A stretch of DNA of 64,000 nt from Cryptomeria japonica (lineage: Eukaryota > Streptophyta > Pinopsida > Cupressales > Cupressaceae), in the NCBI RefSeq assembly GCF_030272615.1, contig NC_081412.1:541464335-541528334 (forward strand), written 5' to 3'. Position numbers and translations under genes: made by a program. Numbering within the stretch: the first letter of the stretch is position 1; each line of letters starts with the position of its first letter. Below, piece by piece: positions 10,813-21,881 of the stretch. Below the pieces are notes generated by a model that saw only the letters and a list, made by a program, of their open reading frames with translations, was not told where the DNA came from and did no database searches.

Positions 10813-11555
10813 TTCATTAGCATAGCAGACTCTCTCCTCCTCTCTTTTGTTACTTCTTCTATGTGTTATTCTCATTCTTTTATTTGTTGTCCTTAGTGTT
10901 GTCTACTTGAGGACGATGCAAAGCATTGAGATCTCTTTTGGTCTCTCTCATGTTGACTCAAAAGACACATGTGTTCCCTTCTTCTAGGTGACCTTCCTTG
11001 ATTGGGGAATGAAGAGCAATTATGCATACATACATATGATAGACATGAATTATCATATAGCATACTGACCCCAAGGAAAGCGAAGTCACCTCGTGATTTG
11101 TGTTTTGTGTCTATTATCCTTGGGTTTATCTCACACTTGGGGGCTAAATCTTTGTGATAACATGCTCCTTTCCCTTCTCATTTCTTATGTGTATCACTAC
11201 CTTAAAGCAATCACCCCCGATGAGGCATGTGCGATCACTTTAACGTAGGAGCATACACTCCGTCCATATCTCTTCAAGATTCTTAAAAATTTCTTAGTGA
11301 ACTTAGCTTTGCCTTGAAAATTTTTGGTATTTTTCTTGCATGACTCATAGTGAGGGAACCGTACTACTGTCAGTCATGGTTCTCCCTCGTGATCTTCCCT
11401 TTTACTTTGTTAATCAAAGTCATAAGATCCTTAGTCCACTGCGGGCTTGGTGTATCTTGCCTCCTTGACGTGGTGAAAGTCTTTCAATGTTGTTTCCTTG
11501 TACTTTACCGAAAGTATGGGCGTACGCTTATACTCCCGCTAAAGTGGGGGCTAAA
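10813..11555 (+). other. Element C 3' untranslated region and polypurine tract
   Basis: About 740 bp without a credible ORF follows the terminal stop. The polypurine tract AAAGTGGGGGCTAAA (11541-11555) abuts the 3' LTR. Confidence 0.7.
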
Positions 11556-12855
11556 TGTAGCATCGTAAAATTGTGACACTTGCAATTTTGACTGCATTTG
11601 GGTCTTCACGATGGCGGTGCAATGTTGAACCTGAATGGAGACCCCGAAACCTATTTACAACATCAAAAACTGCATCTTTCTACACCTTGGCCTGATCCTC
11701 CTTGCACCCTGCTGTCCCGGGAGGTGGGACCATGGCGCCCAGCACCTTGGTCCTTCAAAACCATGGCACCCAGTGCCCTGGTCCCTCAGGACCATGGCGC
11801 CTAGCACCCTGGTCCGCCAGGACCATGGCACCCAGCGCCCTAGTCCCTGGCCCTATTTTGGGCCCGGTCTCTTGTTGGCCATCGGGTCTTCAAGTTTGCG
11901 ATTTGGAAAATAATGTTCCTAGGTCAGCCTAAGGTTGGAAAAATTAGTCTCCTAACCCTAATTGACAAGTATATAAACTACATTTACCCTCACAGAAAGA
12001 GGAGGAAAAAAACATATGTGTGCAAGAGGCGGAAGCGATAGGCAAACATTCAAACATTCAAGCATTCAAGCATTCCTTCAAGCAATTGAGCATTCTAGGT
12101 CTCCATTCAAGGCTAGGTGTTGCATTCAAGACAAGGATTCAACCATTGAAGAGGAGATCACCTACAACCTACAACACACAACTTACAACATACAACATCA
12201 TTACACCTTCGCATGTAAGAATACAAACATTCTTACAACAAGGTATCAGTACTTAATTACATTACAAACATTTACATTTACAACATTCTCATTTCTTGGT
12301 TAATTCCAAAACCAGGGTTTGACCTGAAGGAAAACCCCTAATCCCTAACCCCCCAATCATCCTCTCCTTTCTGTGTGTAGGTTGTAGGTATGCAGCTATA
12401 ATTGAAGATCTGGAATCCTTGTGCAGAGATGAACAGATCCCCCTTCGTTTCACGGATTTTTCGGAGGACCGTGTGCACTTCGGGCACCATCGTCCCATCA
12501 ACTTTCACTCAAACTTGCAGGACAACATTATCTCAACATTTTACCACTAATTTCAGGCTCGTAGCTTCATCCCGTGTCTCTATCTCCATCTACAAGCGAA
12601 TCTTTCCTACTTTTACATACACTCCTAGTTCAATCCTTCTATCTACATTCTTTACAAAAGAGGGTATCCTTGCTATCTCATACCTTGAAACTCATCTAGA
12701 ATTCAATCTTGCATTGTGTGGGATTAGATCTTGTGAGTTTCAACCCCTCTTTTGAATGTAAAGTCTCTCCTAAGTGAAAACCGTCAATCCTAGTGACCTC
12801 CTTTCTCTCTCCTTGGAGTGGGGGGAACACCTAGGGTTCGATTTTCTGCTTTACA
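11556..12855 (+). repeat. Element C 3' LTR
   Basis: The 1300-bp LTR starts TGTAGCATCG and ends CTGCTTTACA, matching 4726-6024. It includes the four 31-bp repeats (11726-11850) and is followed by the ATCAT target duplication (12856-12860). Confidence 0.85.
11726..11850 (+). repeat. Four 31-bp tandem repeats in the C 3' LTR
   Basis: This is the same array as at 4896-5020. Copy number is conserved and point changes have accumulated independently. Confidence 0.8.
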
Positions 12856-13855
12856 ATCATTTACCACTTCATATCCCATAGCCTCAACTTCATTTTCTCT
12901 GGACTCAACCGCTTCCATTATGCAGTCATCCACTTTTATTGTAAAACAAATATCATCTTTGTACTTTTTAATCAGATCACTAGATATTCTCATTCTCTAG
13001 TTCATCTTCAATCTGAACTCATCAAAATACCTGTTCAGAGTCTCCGGATAAGTAGATCCCACTACTTGCAGACTGTTCTTTATTTGTCCCAAAACCGGTA
13101 GGTCAATTGACCATTGAACATAACTGACTCCTAGAAACTACCCTTGAAAATAGAAAAATAAACTGACAAGCAGTTGGCCAAACTTAAACCTCAGTGTCTT
13201 GTCCTCTTTGATGGACTTTAGATTCTCCTTGAGTTGTTTTTTCATGGAGGTACATAGGTCATATTCTGCATCTTCCTTGATCATTCTATAAGCGGTATGC
13301 ACCATAGCTATAGGAACAAAATTCATTCTACTAGCATAAATTACTCTATAATCGATCACCAAGCACGTATACTTCACCAAGTCATCTTTTATGGTGTTTA
13401 CAGTCATTTCCCTTTGGTTGCTCATAGAACCGGTGAGCTTTGTCACTTTGGTTTTGGTGATCTTGCAAACAACAGGGACTTCTCCAACATTGTAGAAACT
13501 AGTCACGGTATGGATTGCCTCTAGTGTAATATCATGGGTTCGCTCAAGATACATCTTGTCACCATGAACCTTACTTAGAATGATCCTTATGTGATCTTTT
13601 GTGAATTCCTCGAGAAAATATACTACATTATGGAATTTCTTCTTCTCAATCACGTTGTTCTCTAGTTTAATCTTCTTATCATCTCCACAAGACAAACTCA
13701 ACTAGGAGTGAATCACTAGAGACCCTAGGTCTTCCAATTTATAGTCAATGTATCTTGAAACATCCCCTACAACAATAACTCTGATAGGAATTTGAGATAG
13801 GGAATTATATTTCACCTTCTTCCTAAGAAACTCAGATTTTGGACTTAGAAGCCAT
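12856..13855 (-). pseudogene. Element D ORF2, N-terminal part (novel non-pol ORF)
   Basis: The probable start is ATG 13855, in a MASKSK context like the MASSSA and MAPK starts of B and A. A frameshift follows almost at once. The main recognisable frame (13701-13138) shows IRIILSKVHG, then LTG, then YRVIYASRMN, then FKFGQLLVSLFFYF. All are shared with ORF2 of A (29054 onward) and B (38928 onward). Further on, KYKDDICF and MGYEV are also shared. Element C interrupts the frame directly after MGYEV. The fold and function are unknown. The only hydrophobic patch is the short LLVSLFFYF stretch, too short for a clear membrane segment. Confidence 0.65.
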
Positions 13856-14336
13856 GACTAAATAATTTTAAATGATAAGAGTTTTTTGATGAAGAATACC
13901 TTTTCACTCTGAATTAGGGTTCATTGATATCGAATTCAAACTAGGGTTCGTTGATGTCAAAAACAACACACTTCTCCAAAATATTGTTTTACCACTCTAC
14001 CATCCACTCTGGATAGCTTAAAATGTCTGCTAGATCTTGCGCAAGATTTCTTCCTTGACTCTTTCGAATGCAAGATGAATCTCTCTTATTGTGTTGCTCA
14101 AGCTAGAAAAATTATTCTTTAAAAATAGGTAAGTAAAAAAGATGACAAAAGTCACTTTTAAGTATGCTCCTACCTACCATAATAAATGCATCACCGATAG
14201 GCTACAAATCCTAACTTTACTACTTCATTTCTTCTGTCGGATGGTAGGTAACTGATACTGATAAAACACTTTACCGATACACATCAGGGGTCTGAAACAT
14301 TGTTACCAATATGTTCCCCCTTAAGCTTTTCAAAGC
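13856..14336 (-). other. Spacer between gag and ORF2 of element D
   Basis: About 480 bp of AT-rich sequence with no supported ORF lies between the gag stop and the ORF2 start. Elements A (29055-29577) and B (38929-39233) have a similar spacer, so ORF2 probably needs its own translation or a subgenomic or spliced RNA. Confidence 0.45.
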
Positions 14337-15632
14337 TCAATTTCCTAGTATAGGGGTCTCCACACTAGGTTCAGAAACTGGTACATCTTGTGGCTCCTCT
14401 TCATATTTCTTCTTCCAAATTTTATTCATATCAACTTGAAGGGTTTCAACATTGACCTTTAGTTCTGGGTCCATCGGTATGTCTCCCGATGGATTCTTTT
14501 TTAGTTTGCATTTTTTGGCAATATGTCCCAGTTTTTTACAATGATAGCATACCATACGAGGTGCTCTCCATGGTTTGATGTTCACATTTCCATTCTTCCT
14601 CTTGCATGTTGCAGTAGTGTGACTGCTACCATGGGAGATCAAACAGGTTTCTTCTCCAACCTATTGATGCTTCATAACCATTTGACTGGTGGCCATAGGT
14701 TCTATACCGGTTTGAGTTTCGATTCATAGGAGGTTCTTGGATAATCCCTCTTGGTCTCAGTGCATAGACTCTAGGGTTATTCATAACCATCCTACACTCA
14801 AAATATCTATGCCCAAACTTATTGCATGTATAACAATGACCATTAAATCTACCAGTTCTATCCTTGTGGTTATGCATATTGTTTTGCATGTAAGGGAAAT
14901 TGTTATAAGCCTTGCTCCTACATACATTGGCAGTATGTCCTTCCTTAAGACAGTTAAAGCACACAGGTTTGAACTTTTTCTTACCTTTTGTTTGGTTGAT
15001 CTTAGGTGTTGATTGCTCCTTTGGTGCACCATTCTTGGTTCTAGAGGTTTCACCATTCTCATATGTAGAGAAACCAAGTCTAGAGGTATCCTTTGATGGC
15101 TTCATTGTTTCCAGCTTTTGGTCCAACTTTGCAGCACTCTGGTTGAACTTTGCAAGTATCTCCTTTGTCTCAGCAAGTTCCTTGGAAAGAGAATCATTGG
15201 TTTTCATCAAGGTTTCATTATGAGAAATGGTTGTGTTGAGGTTTTCTTGCATTTCTTCTTTCTCTTCCTTGCCCTCTTGCAGATAAGTGGTAATGGTACC
15301 AATTTCTTGGTTTAACTTAAAGATCTCCCTCTCATTGTGCTTCACTAGATCTTCATCTTTCTTTTGGTTTCTATATCTTGACTCATTCTAATAGTTAGTC
15401 CTTCTAGCTCCCTCCTTAGGCTAGTTTTGGACTCATTCAGTATCTCCACTTCTTTGACTAGGGCATCCATGTCTGCTTCATCAAAAGAGTTGCTTTTAGT
15501 GATTTCTATCATTTCCTCAGTAAGCTCTCTTCTTTTGGCTAAAGAGCCTTTATATTTGATCTTCAGTTTATCATAGGCTATTTCAGATTCAGCCAAACGG
15601 TGAGTGATTTCCCTCATGTTGTGTTCCCCCAT
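14337..15632 (-). pseudogene. Element D gag: coiled coil with CCHC zinc knuckles
   Basis: The start is taken at ATG 15632 (MGEHNMRE), 37 bp past the PBS. The first 200 residues form a long charged coiled coil. Zinc knuckles follow: CFNCLKEGHTANVC, CYTCNKFGHRYFEC and, after a frameshift near 14640, CYHCKKLGHIAKKC. Between them lies an Asn/Arg-rich spacer. Two frameshifts (near 15345 and 14640) break the gene. The knuckles bind RNA in Ty1/copia gags. The capsid domain usual for copia gag is not obvious, so the protein may be only the nucleocapsid and coiled-coil part of gag. Confidence 0.7.
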
Positions 15633-15668
15633 ATCTCCTTTCAAGTGGTTAGACTTAGAGAAAGGTTG

Positions 15669-15680
15669 GCTCTGATACCA
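15669..15680 (-). promoter_or_regulatory. tRNA-iMet primer-binding site (element D)
   Basis: The minus strand reads TGGTATCAGAGC, the standard plant initiator-tRNA PBS, two bases from the LTR end. Confidence 0.9.
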
Positions 15681-15682
15681 AT

Positions 15683-16842
15683 TGATGAATACTAAGAGGG
15701 GGGGTGAATTAGTATGCCCAAAAACTTTTCCAAACTCTTAAGCAATTTTACTGCAAACCAGTATAGTAGTTTAAACAACAAACCGGTTAAAACACAAACA
15801 AGCCAAATAGAAAATAGAGCATTCAACCATTGAAGCACAATCACCATAACACAAGATATTTTGACATGGAAACCCAAAATGGAAAAAACCATGGTGAGTA
15901 AAACTCACAAGTCAACTATCTACAGAATAGTAACCAGACCGGTTAAGGCCTTATAATGTTCTTCACTTGAATAGATCCTGTTAGGAATCCAAATCTCTGT
16001 TAGGAGATAAGTCATGTTAAAGACTACCCTGTTAAAGGATTTTAGATCCACAACTATGAACCACCTTGTTAGAGGATTTACAAAAGGCTTGACTGGGCCT
16101 ACCCAGTTAAGGGTTTCAGACTTGTCGAAGAGATTAGTAATCAATAAGGGAATGATCTAGAAAGTAGCACACAATGCTTGATTAGATCCTTGACTACTCT
16201 CTATTAATGCATTGCAAAATTAATTTAGTCTTCTATCCTTTACATATTTTATCTCTAGTGCACGATGCTTCTATATCAACTTCACTCCTTAAACATACAT
16301 ACACACATACATTCATTACTATAAAACCCTAAACATGATGTCCTTAAATAGGAAGTTGATTTCATGTCGGTCCAATGAGACTGGATTACAATTTCCTAGG
16401 TTCAAAGAAACACATTTGGTAACACGACACAGAAGCACCGCCAAAGTGTCGGTGGATGATAACTCAGCACACTACAATTTTACAGGTTAAACATAGTATA
16501 CCAATTACCGATAAACAAAGACTGGTAAACTAGAACATAGTGTTCTGATCAAAAAGATTAACTCTCGCTAGTGGTTCTTATTCTGCTTGAGGTCTTCATA
16601 CCACTTGATGTCTTCATACCACTTGAGGTCTTCATACCGCTTGAGGTCTTTTGTCATGATTTGACCAGTAAGCATTTTCTGCAAAACACCGATAGTCTTC
16701 TACAAACAAAGACTATTCATTCAATGACATATAATACCGGTGTGAACAATACAACACATTACCGATGGAGAATTACTCATATATAAAATAAGTATGTGTC
16801 GATCAATGACAATCACAACTAAACATCATCAAAATACCAACA
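15683..16842 (-). repeat. Element D 5' LTR
   Basis: The 1160-bp LTR begins TGATGAATACT and ends ACCAACA on the plus strand. A perfect 7-bp inverted repeat (ATACTAA 15689-15695, TTAGTAT 15709-15715) encloses a G-rich loop next to the PBS. Confidence 0.85.
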
Positions 16843-17989
16843 GTGTATGTGGGTATACAAAATATGAGCAACCTACACCATATGAGTTACATGTAATGAA
16901 CAAATTGGATCACATTTCTATTTAACACAATGTACCATTGAGAGGGGGGTGAATCAATGGTTCCTAAAAACTTTTCTTTTTAAACCAAGCTTGTAGTACT
17001 AGTTAACAACCTAAACTCTAAAAGATCAAACCAGTAAGATAAGAGTGGATATCAAAAGAGGCAAACACACAAATGCATAACCCACAACACCAAATGTACG
17101 AGGAAAACCCAATATGGTAAAAATATTGATGAGAAATGTTGTTGGAGTCTACTAATCCAATCTAACCTCACAATGAAACAACATATTACAATGATTTAGG
17201 GAACCAACCCAAAGAGAAGCAACCCCTGCAACACCTACTTGGTGTAATATAATGAAATACAATTTTAATGCAATGATAGCACCTAGTTGCAAATGAGTTC
17301 TACAACACCTGATCAATGAATGTCTATCAGTTATCAACTTCCTCTATTTCACTAGTCCTTCTTCAGTCGATTATCAGATTTCTCTCTCTAATCACTTACT
17401 AGTCAGTCTTTTCTTCTCTTCTCCTTCTCAGAAACCTCACCCTACACAACATCACACTTGGATGCCTTCCTAACCTTTCAATACCTACTGATATTTTTGA
17501 ATGTTAAGACTATAACAGTTCACCTGTTACTTTGTCTCTATTGGTTAGAACCTCTCACTGGTTCAGCCTGCTAACACACACTCTAACTCTTTGTAAAAGA
17601 ACTCTTAGGTAGATAGTTTCTCTTCTTTCTCAAGCTCTCTTCTTCCTCTCAATTCACATCCAACATATTTATCTATGAGGGTTCCCACCAAAAGAAACAT
17701 TCAAATGGTGGTGTGTTAGGGGTTTCCTTCACCAACTCAATCCATATTAGATCTGATCAGATCTATTTTTCTGGAATGGTGATTTGCATCACACCAAACA
17801 ACACCATCATCTCCTTTCAATTTCAATGTGTGTTTTCTATTTTTGGATGTTTACATCATGCTTTTTTGCATTTCTCTATCAATCACCATTGACAATTCAA
17901 ACGTTGAATCAGATATATTTTCTCAATATAACATCAAAATAACTAAATATTGAACTCTAAATTGTTTGAAATTGAAATGTTGATTACCT
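16843..17989 (-). repeat. Degenerate LTR of a related Sirevirus-like element
   Basis: From 16931 (TGTACCATTGAGAGG) the sequence has the same head structure as the LTRs of D, A and B: an 8-bp perfect stem (ACCATTGA / TCAATGGT) around the G-rich loop. The following 200 bases resemble those LTRs loosely, including the AAACCCAATATGG stretch. I cannot find its other end or a PBS, so it is probably a solo or broken LTR. The 88 bp before it hold nothing I recognise. Confidence 0.5.
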
Positions 17990-20657
17990 CATCTCTATCT
18001 TTTGCAATTGGATGAGGCTAAGGATTTGTGGGAAAGCTTGAAGTGGGTTGTAACTAGTAAAACAACATTAATACAAGTTAATAACATATATGTCAAATAA
18101 CACAAAATAACTAAAATGGATAGACTAAAAAACTAAATCATACCAGAGCCTCAGATGGATGTGCTATGGTCGTAGGAGGCAAAGTCACAGATGAAGCAGT
18201 TATGATCATTTCCTATATCCATGGTAAGTGATCCAAAAGGAGTTAACAAGAGGCTTTCAACTCCATTGTGCACTTAGTGAAAAGGAGTTGATCTAAGACA
18301 AACATATATTTTCCCTTTGTCGAGTTGGATCCCATATTATACATGTAGGACTTCTAATGAAATGGAATGGTAGAGCATCGGTAGGAAGTTTGGAAGCTGT
18401 TGTAATAGGTTAAAGATAATTAATACAAGTTAATAACCCAAAGTTGTTGACAAACTAGATAGAACAAATATTTTTAACATGTGTAGAAAAAATTCACATC
18501 AGAGCCTCATATAGTTCTCATGTAGCCTTAGGAGGCATAGTCAAATCTGATGTAGCTATTACCATTTCCTATATGAAAAATGATAACATATGATATAGAC
18601 ATAAAAGGATTTAGTTATTTCAAACAAGCAAGAATGAAATCCAAAGTGAATATGAAAATATCACCTCTTCCCTCTGCTGAACCTCATCAACATCAAGTGC
18701 ATTCATTAATTTTGTAAAGCCCATTTGTTTCTGTATATAGAACAAATAAATTAAGTGCATTTATCAATATCTACATATACATGTTTAATCATAATACATT
18801 TCAAAAAATGAATTTAAATTGTACTGAATTACCTTATGTCATTTGGGTGTCCAGGTAGATACCTTTTTCTACCTTAGAGTTCTAGAGGATGGATTTCTCA
18901 CATGAGATATCCTCGAGGCAGGTGGGGTAAACTAACAAAAATAATTAACAGAGCATGTATTTAATATATTACCTAAGTCAAAAATATATAAATCTAAATG
19001 GTACCACATAGCTAGCTAGGCCAAAGTCAATGGTCGAAAGCGTGATATCATCAAGTTGGAACATCTCAACCCCTAATAAGCCCTACAAAACACCAAGTAA
19101 TGATACATATTTATTAACAAAAGATATTTTGAAACCAATGTATTACTATATTTTTAACAAATTTACAAATCTTTACCTCTGGTGGTGAACTACTTATGAT
19201 CGTGGAGTCAACTAAAAAGTATGTGGTGTACTCCCACCACTTGCTTCACCCTTGCAATGCATTTTATATATGTCACTTTAAATTGTTCTAAAAATTATAA
19301 GATTTGGTCACTTAATTGATAACATGTCATAACCAAAATTAAACGCACTTGTGTATGATCGCAAGGGAACAACATACTCACCAAGTCCTCGGTGAGGGCC
19401 ACATCCTCTATAGTGGAAGCATGGCATATACTCCCACAAAATGTACATGAATGAGATGTCAAACCATCCTCATCCACGTTAGTGTCTACACTAGAATATA
19501 CACCCTGGCAGGTGGCACACATATGTTGAATGGTCTGGCCCATGCCAAATGATGCATGTGGTGATGCTAATGGAGGAGGTGCCTCTGATGAAGGAGGTGT
19601 CACTGATAAAGGAGGTGTCGCGGGTGCTAGTACATCCTCTTCTTTGACCAACTATATGTCATGCTAAACAATGACATCAATCAATGATGCATCAACTTGA
19701 AGAGTTTGTAACTCCATAGACTCCTTCAAGTATATAGGGATAGTGGCATGAACCATGGGTTTAGGAGCTATATGCCTCCTATGTTTTGGATATACCACCC
19801 TATGGGCCCCAGGTTTGTCATGTGTAGAGCCTCTCCCTCTACCCTGAAACTATCGGATGTCAAAGTAATTTGGCTTCTCATCAAGGATAAACTCACAATA
19901 CAACTTTCTCAAAAAATATAGAGGTGACTCCCAATTATTACAAGGTGGTTGGTCAAAGACCATAGACTACCTATCCCAAAAATCTTCTTTCAGCCTAGCA
20001 TGAACACACCAACATATAGGAAACTGTCGTATTTACTTCTAGATTGTTACTAGTAATAGGATCAGTGAAAAGAGCACTTATGTTAGCTTTAAGTATGCCC
20101 TTTTTTTCACTTGATCATATGACAACCCATTCACATAAAATGTTTGACATCTATCCCTCCATGAACCCCATTCTGTAACCTCCCTAGATACCTCATTTGC
20201 ATTATTGGTCATTATTTCTAACATTGTGGCGAGGGTTGAGTGGTGCTCAAGACTAGAGGACCTCAACCTATTCACTAATATAGAAATTTGGGCACTATTT
20301 TATGTAAGGTGATTGATGAGATCCTCTTGTGTGGCATCTACATGATCTAATGGAGGATGTGGAGAGTTTAGGGGTGGTGGTGATTGTTGAGGAGAAGCAT
20401 TTTGAGGATTTTGTGGTTTTGGAGCAACGTCTTGAGGGTTTTCTTGTTGCTCATGTGCAATGTTTATAGGGTTTTCTTATGTTGCTTATGCAGGAGGAGG
20501 TCTTTGTTGTCTATTTCATTTTTTGGGGATTTCTTATAGAATCTGACATCAAATTAATAAAAACAAAACTTAAATCAATTAAAAAACCCTACTTCAATTA
20601 AAATACAAACAAAAATAATCAAACCAATCAAATCTTACTTGTTCGACGAGGTGTCAT
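17990..20657 (-). pseudogene. Multi-exon unknown gene, copy 1
   Basis: The proposed start is ATG 20657 (MTPRRT), with a GTAAG donor after 20639. A long exon runs from 20542 to 19349, with acceptor CAG and donor GTGCG. It encodes a Pro/Gln-rich region, then RCQTFYVNGLSYDQVKKRAY, then a basic Arg/Gly stretch and a Cys-rich segment (CATCQG, CTFCGS). Short exons follow toward 18 kb, including one with DDI at 19011-19082 and two similar 60-75-bp exons near 18510-18575 and 18141-18215. Copy 2 (61900-64000) has the same exons in the same order, which supports the model. In-frame stops make copy 1 a pseudogene. I recognise no family. It may be the second gene of the DNA transposon near 57 kb. Confidence 0.5.
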
Positions 20658-21158
20658 TGTTGAAAATTTCTCTCAATGCTGAAAAAATCCAAAATGATAC
20701 AAAACTCACATAGGTTCTGTGTTTTTTTGTTTCTTTATGCTACTATTCCATGGTTTTTGGTGTTGAAAGTGGCCAAAACCCGCAAGTTTCTAAAAAATAT
20801 AATGTTCATCAAAACCCATACGATTTTTGAGGAACTTTTGATTTTTTATTATAAAATATAATGTTCCTCAAAACCCGCCCTTTTGTTTTTTTAATTGTTT
20901 TTGGCTAGGCTTTGTGTTACCAAGCCTAGCATGTTTTTGAATTTCCAGAATAGGCACGTGTTAATTTTTTTTCTTTTTTTTTGCATCAGGCCACTTTTCT
21001 ATCCACCATCTTGGTGTACTTACCCACACCTTAAAAGTGATTTATTCTTCCTTATATATATCCATCTCTACTTCTGAAAAACATGAAATAGGTTGGATCA
21101 AGAGGATATAATAAGTGAGCCATGTGACAAGGCATAAGTCGGCTCAAAATACAAATAC
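20658..21158. other. Unassigned AT-rich flank
   Basis: About 500 bp lies between the proposed start of the multi-exon gene and element F. It is T-rich and contains a roughly 20-base direct repeat (AAAATATAATGTTC at 20793 and 20854). No gene is supported. Confidence 0.4.
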
Positions 21159-21881
21159 TGTAACTGTGAAAATATTAGGGTTTCACCCAATGATATAGTA
21201 AAACAATTAATATTTTTCTTAGGTACCACTACATTAAAGAGGGGTGAACCCAATAGCTCTAGCCTCAAATCAACAAGGATAGGGTTGAGAATTTCCATTA
21301 GATTCACTAAGGTTAGGATTTGATACCCTCTTTTAAGTTAAATTGTGAAAATGTTGAAATTAGTGTAAATGTACTGAAATTGAAGGAAAGACACATAAAC
21401 AATTAGCTATAATCATTGGATTGAGCCACAAACCTAGGTCTAAGTAATATGTGAGTGCTCATATCTATTCCCAAAAGGTTGTCCTAATTTTGTGGGATTA
21501 GAATTAATGTTGTTGTAGTCCCCCATACTTTGCATCATCCAAAGGGGAACCTGTTCATCTATATGAATAATGTCGATCCTCAAAACCACATCTATGTACC
21601 TATTCTTGTGTACAATAGAGAAGGGAAAATTCTTAGGCTTAGGCATTTTCCTTAGGTCAAACCTCAATTTTAGAATTAACCATGAAATAGAAATGAAATG
21701 TAATTGAATTGTTGTAATGAAAATGATTTCCTTTTGAGGGAAATTTTGAACAATGGTTGAAACACTAATGATATACCTTTTTATTAATTTTTTATCTCTA
21801 TAAGGAATTAGGTTTCATGAAGTATTCATAAACATATAACATGAATGTCAACTCCAATGCTTGAATCTTGACTATACTCAT
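21159..21881 (-). repeat. Element F 3' LTR, left part
   Basis: This part carries the CCTTAGGTCAAACCTC block shared with the LTRs of E and C. It ends in CTCAT (21877-21881), the target site of element G, and resumes at 44959. The left edge is uncertain by tens of bases. Confidence 0.5.

Larger units (their letters stand above)
4726..12855 (+). mobile_element. Element C: non-autonomous gag-pro LTR retrotransposon
   Basis: The element is 8130 bp, with LTRs at 4726-6024 and 11556-12855. It has a tRNA-Trp-type PBS at 6028, a gag-protease-like ORF at 7402-10812 and a polypurine tract at 11541-11555. The direct repeat ATCAT flanks it (4721-4725 and 12856-12860). Removing it rejoins ORF2 of element D in frame, which proves the insertion. 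The LTRs show 9 differences in 300 aligned bases (5161-5460 against 11991-12290), so this is the youngest insertion I compared. No reverse transcriptase, RNase H or integrase is encoded. The gag and protease resemble the Tat/Ogre side of Ty3/gypsy. Confidence 0.85.
1014..16842 (-). mobile_element. Element D: Sirevirus-like non-autonomous LTR retrotransposon (host of element C)
   Basis: Read on the minus strand, the order is 5' LTR (15683-16842), PBS (15669-15680), gag (15632-14337), ORF2 (13855-12856, then 4725-2480), polypurine tracts (2400-2195) and 3' LTR (2194-1014). With element C removed the length is about 7.7 kb. Gag and ORF2 fill the interior and no pol domain is present. The PBS TGGTATCAGAGC, the clustered polypurine tracts and the coiled-coil CCHC gag point to the Sirevirus branch of Ty1/copia. 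No target duplication can be scored, because the left LTR runs into another gag instead of flanking DNA. The LTRs differ by about 8 percent over the stretch compared. Confidence 0.75.
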
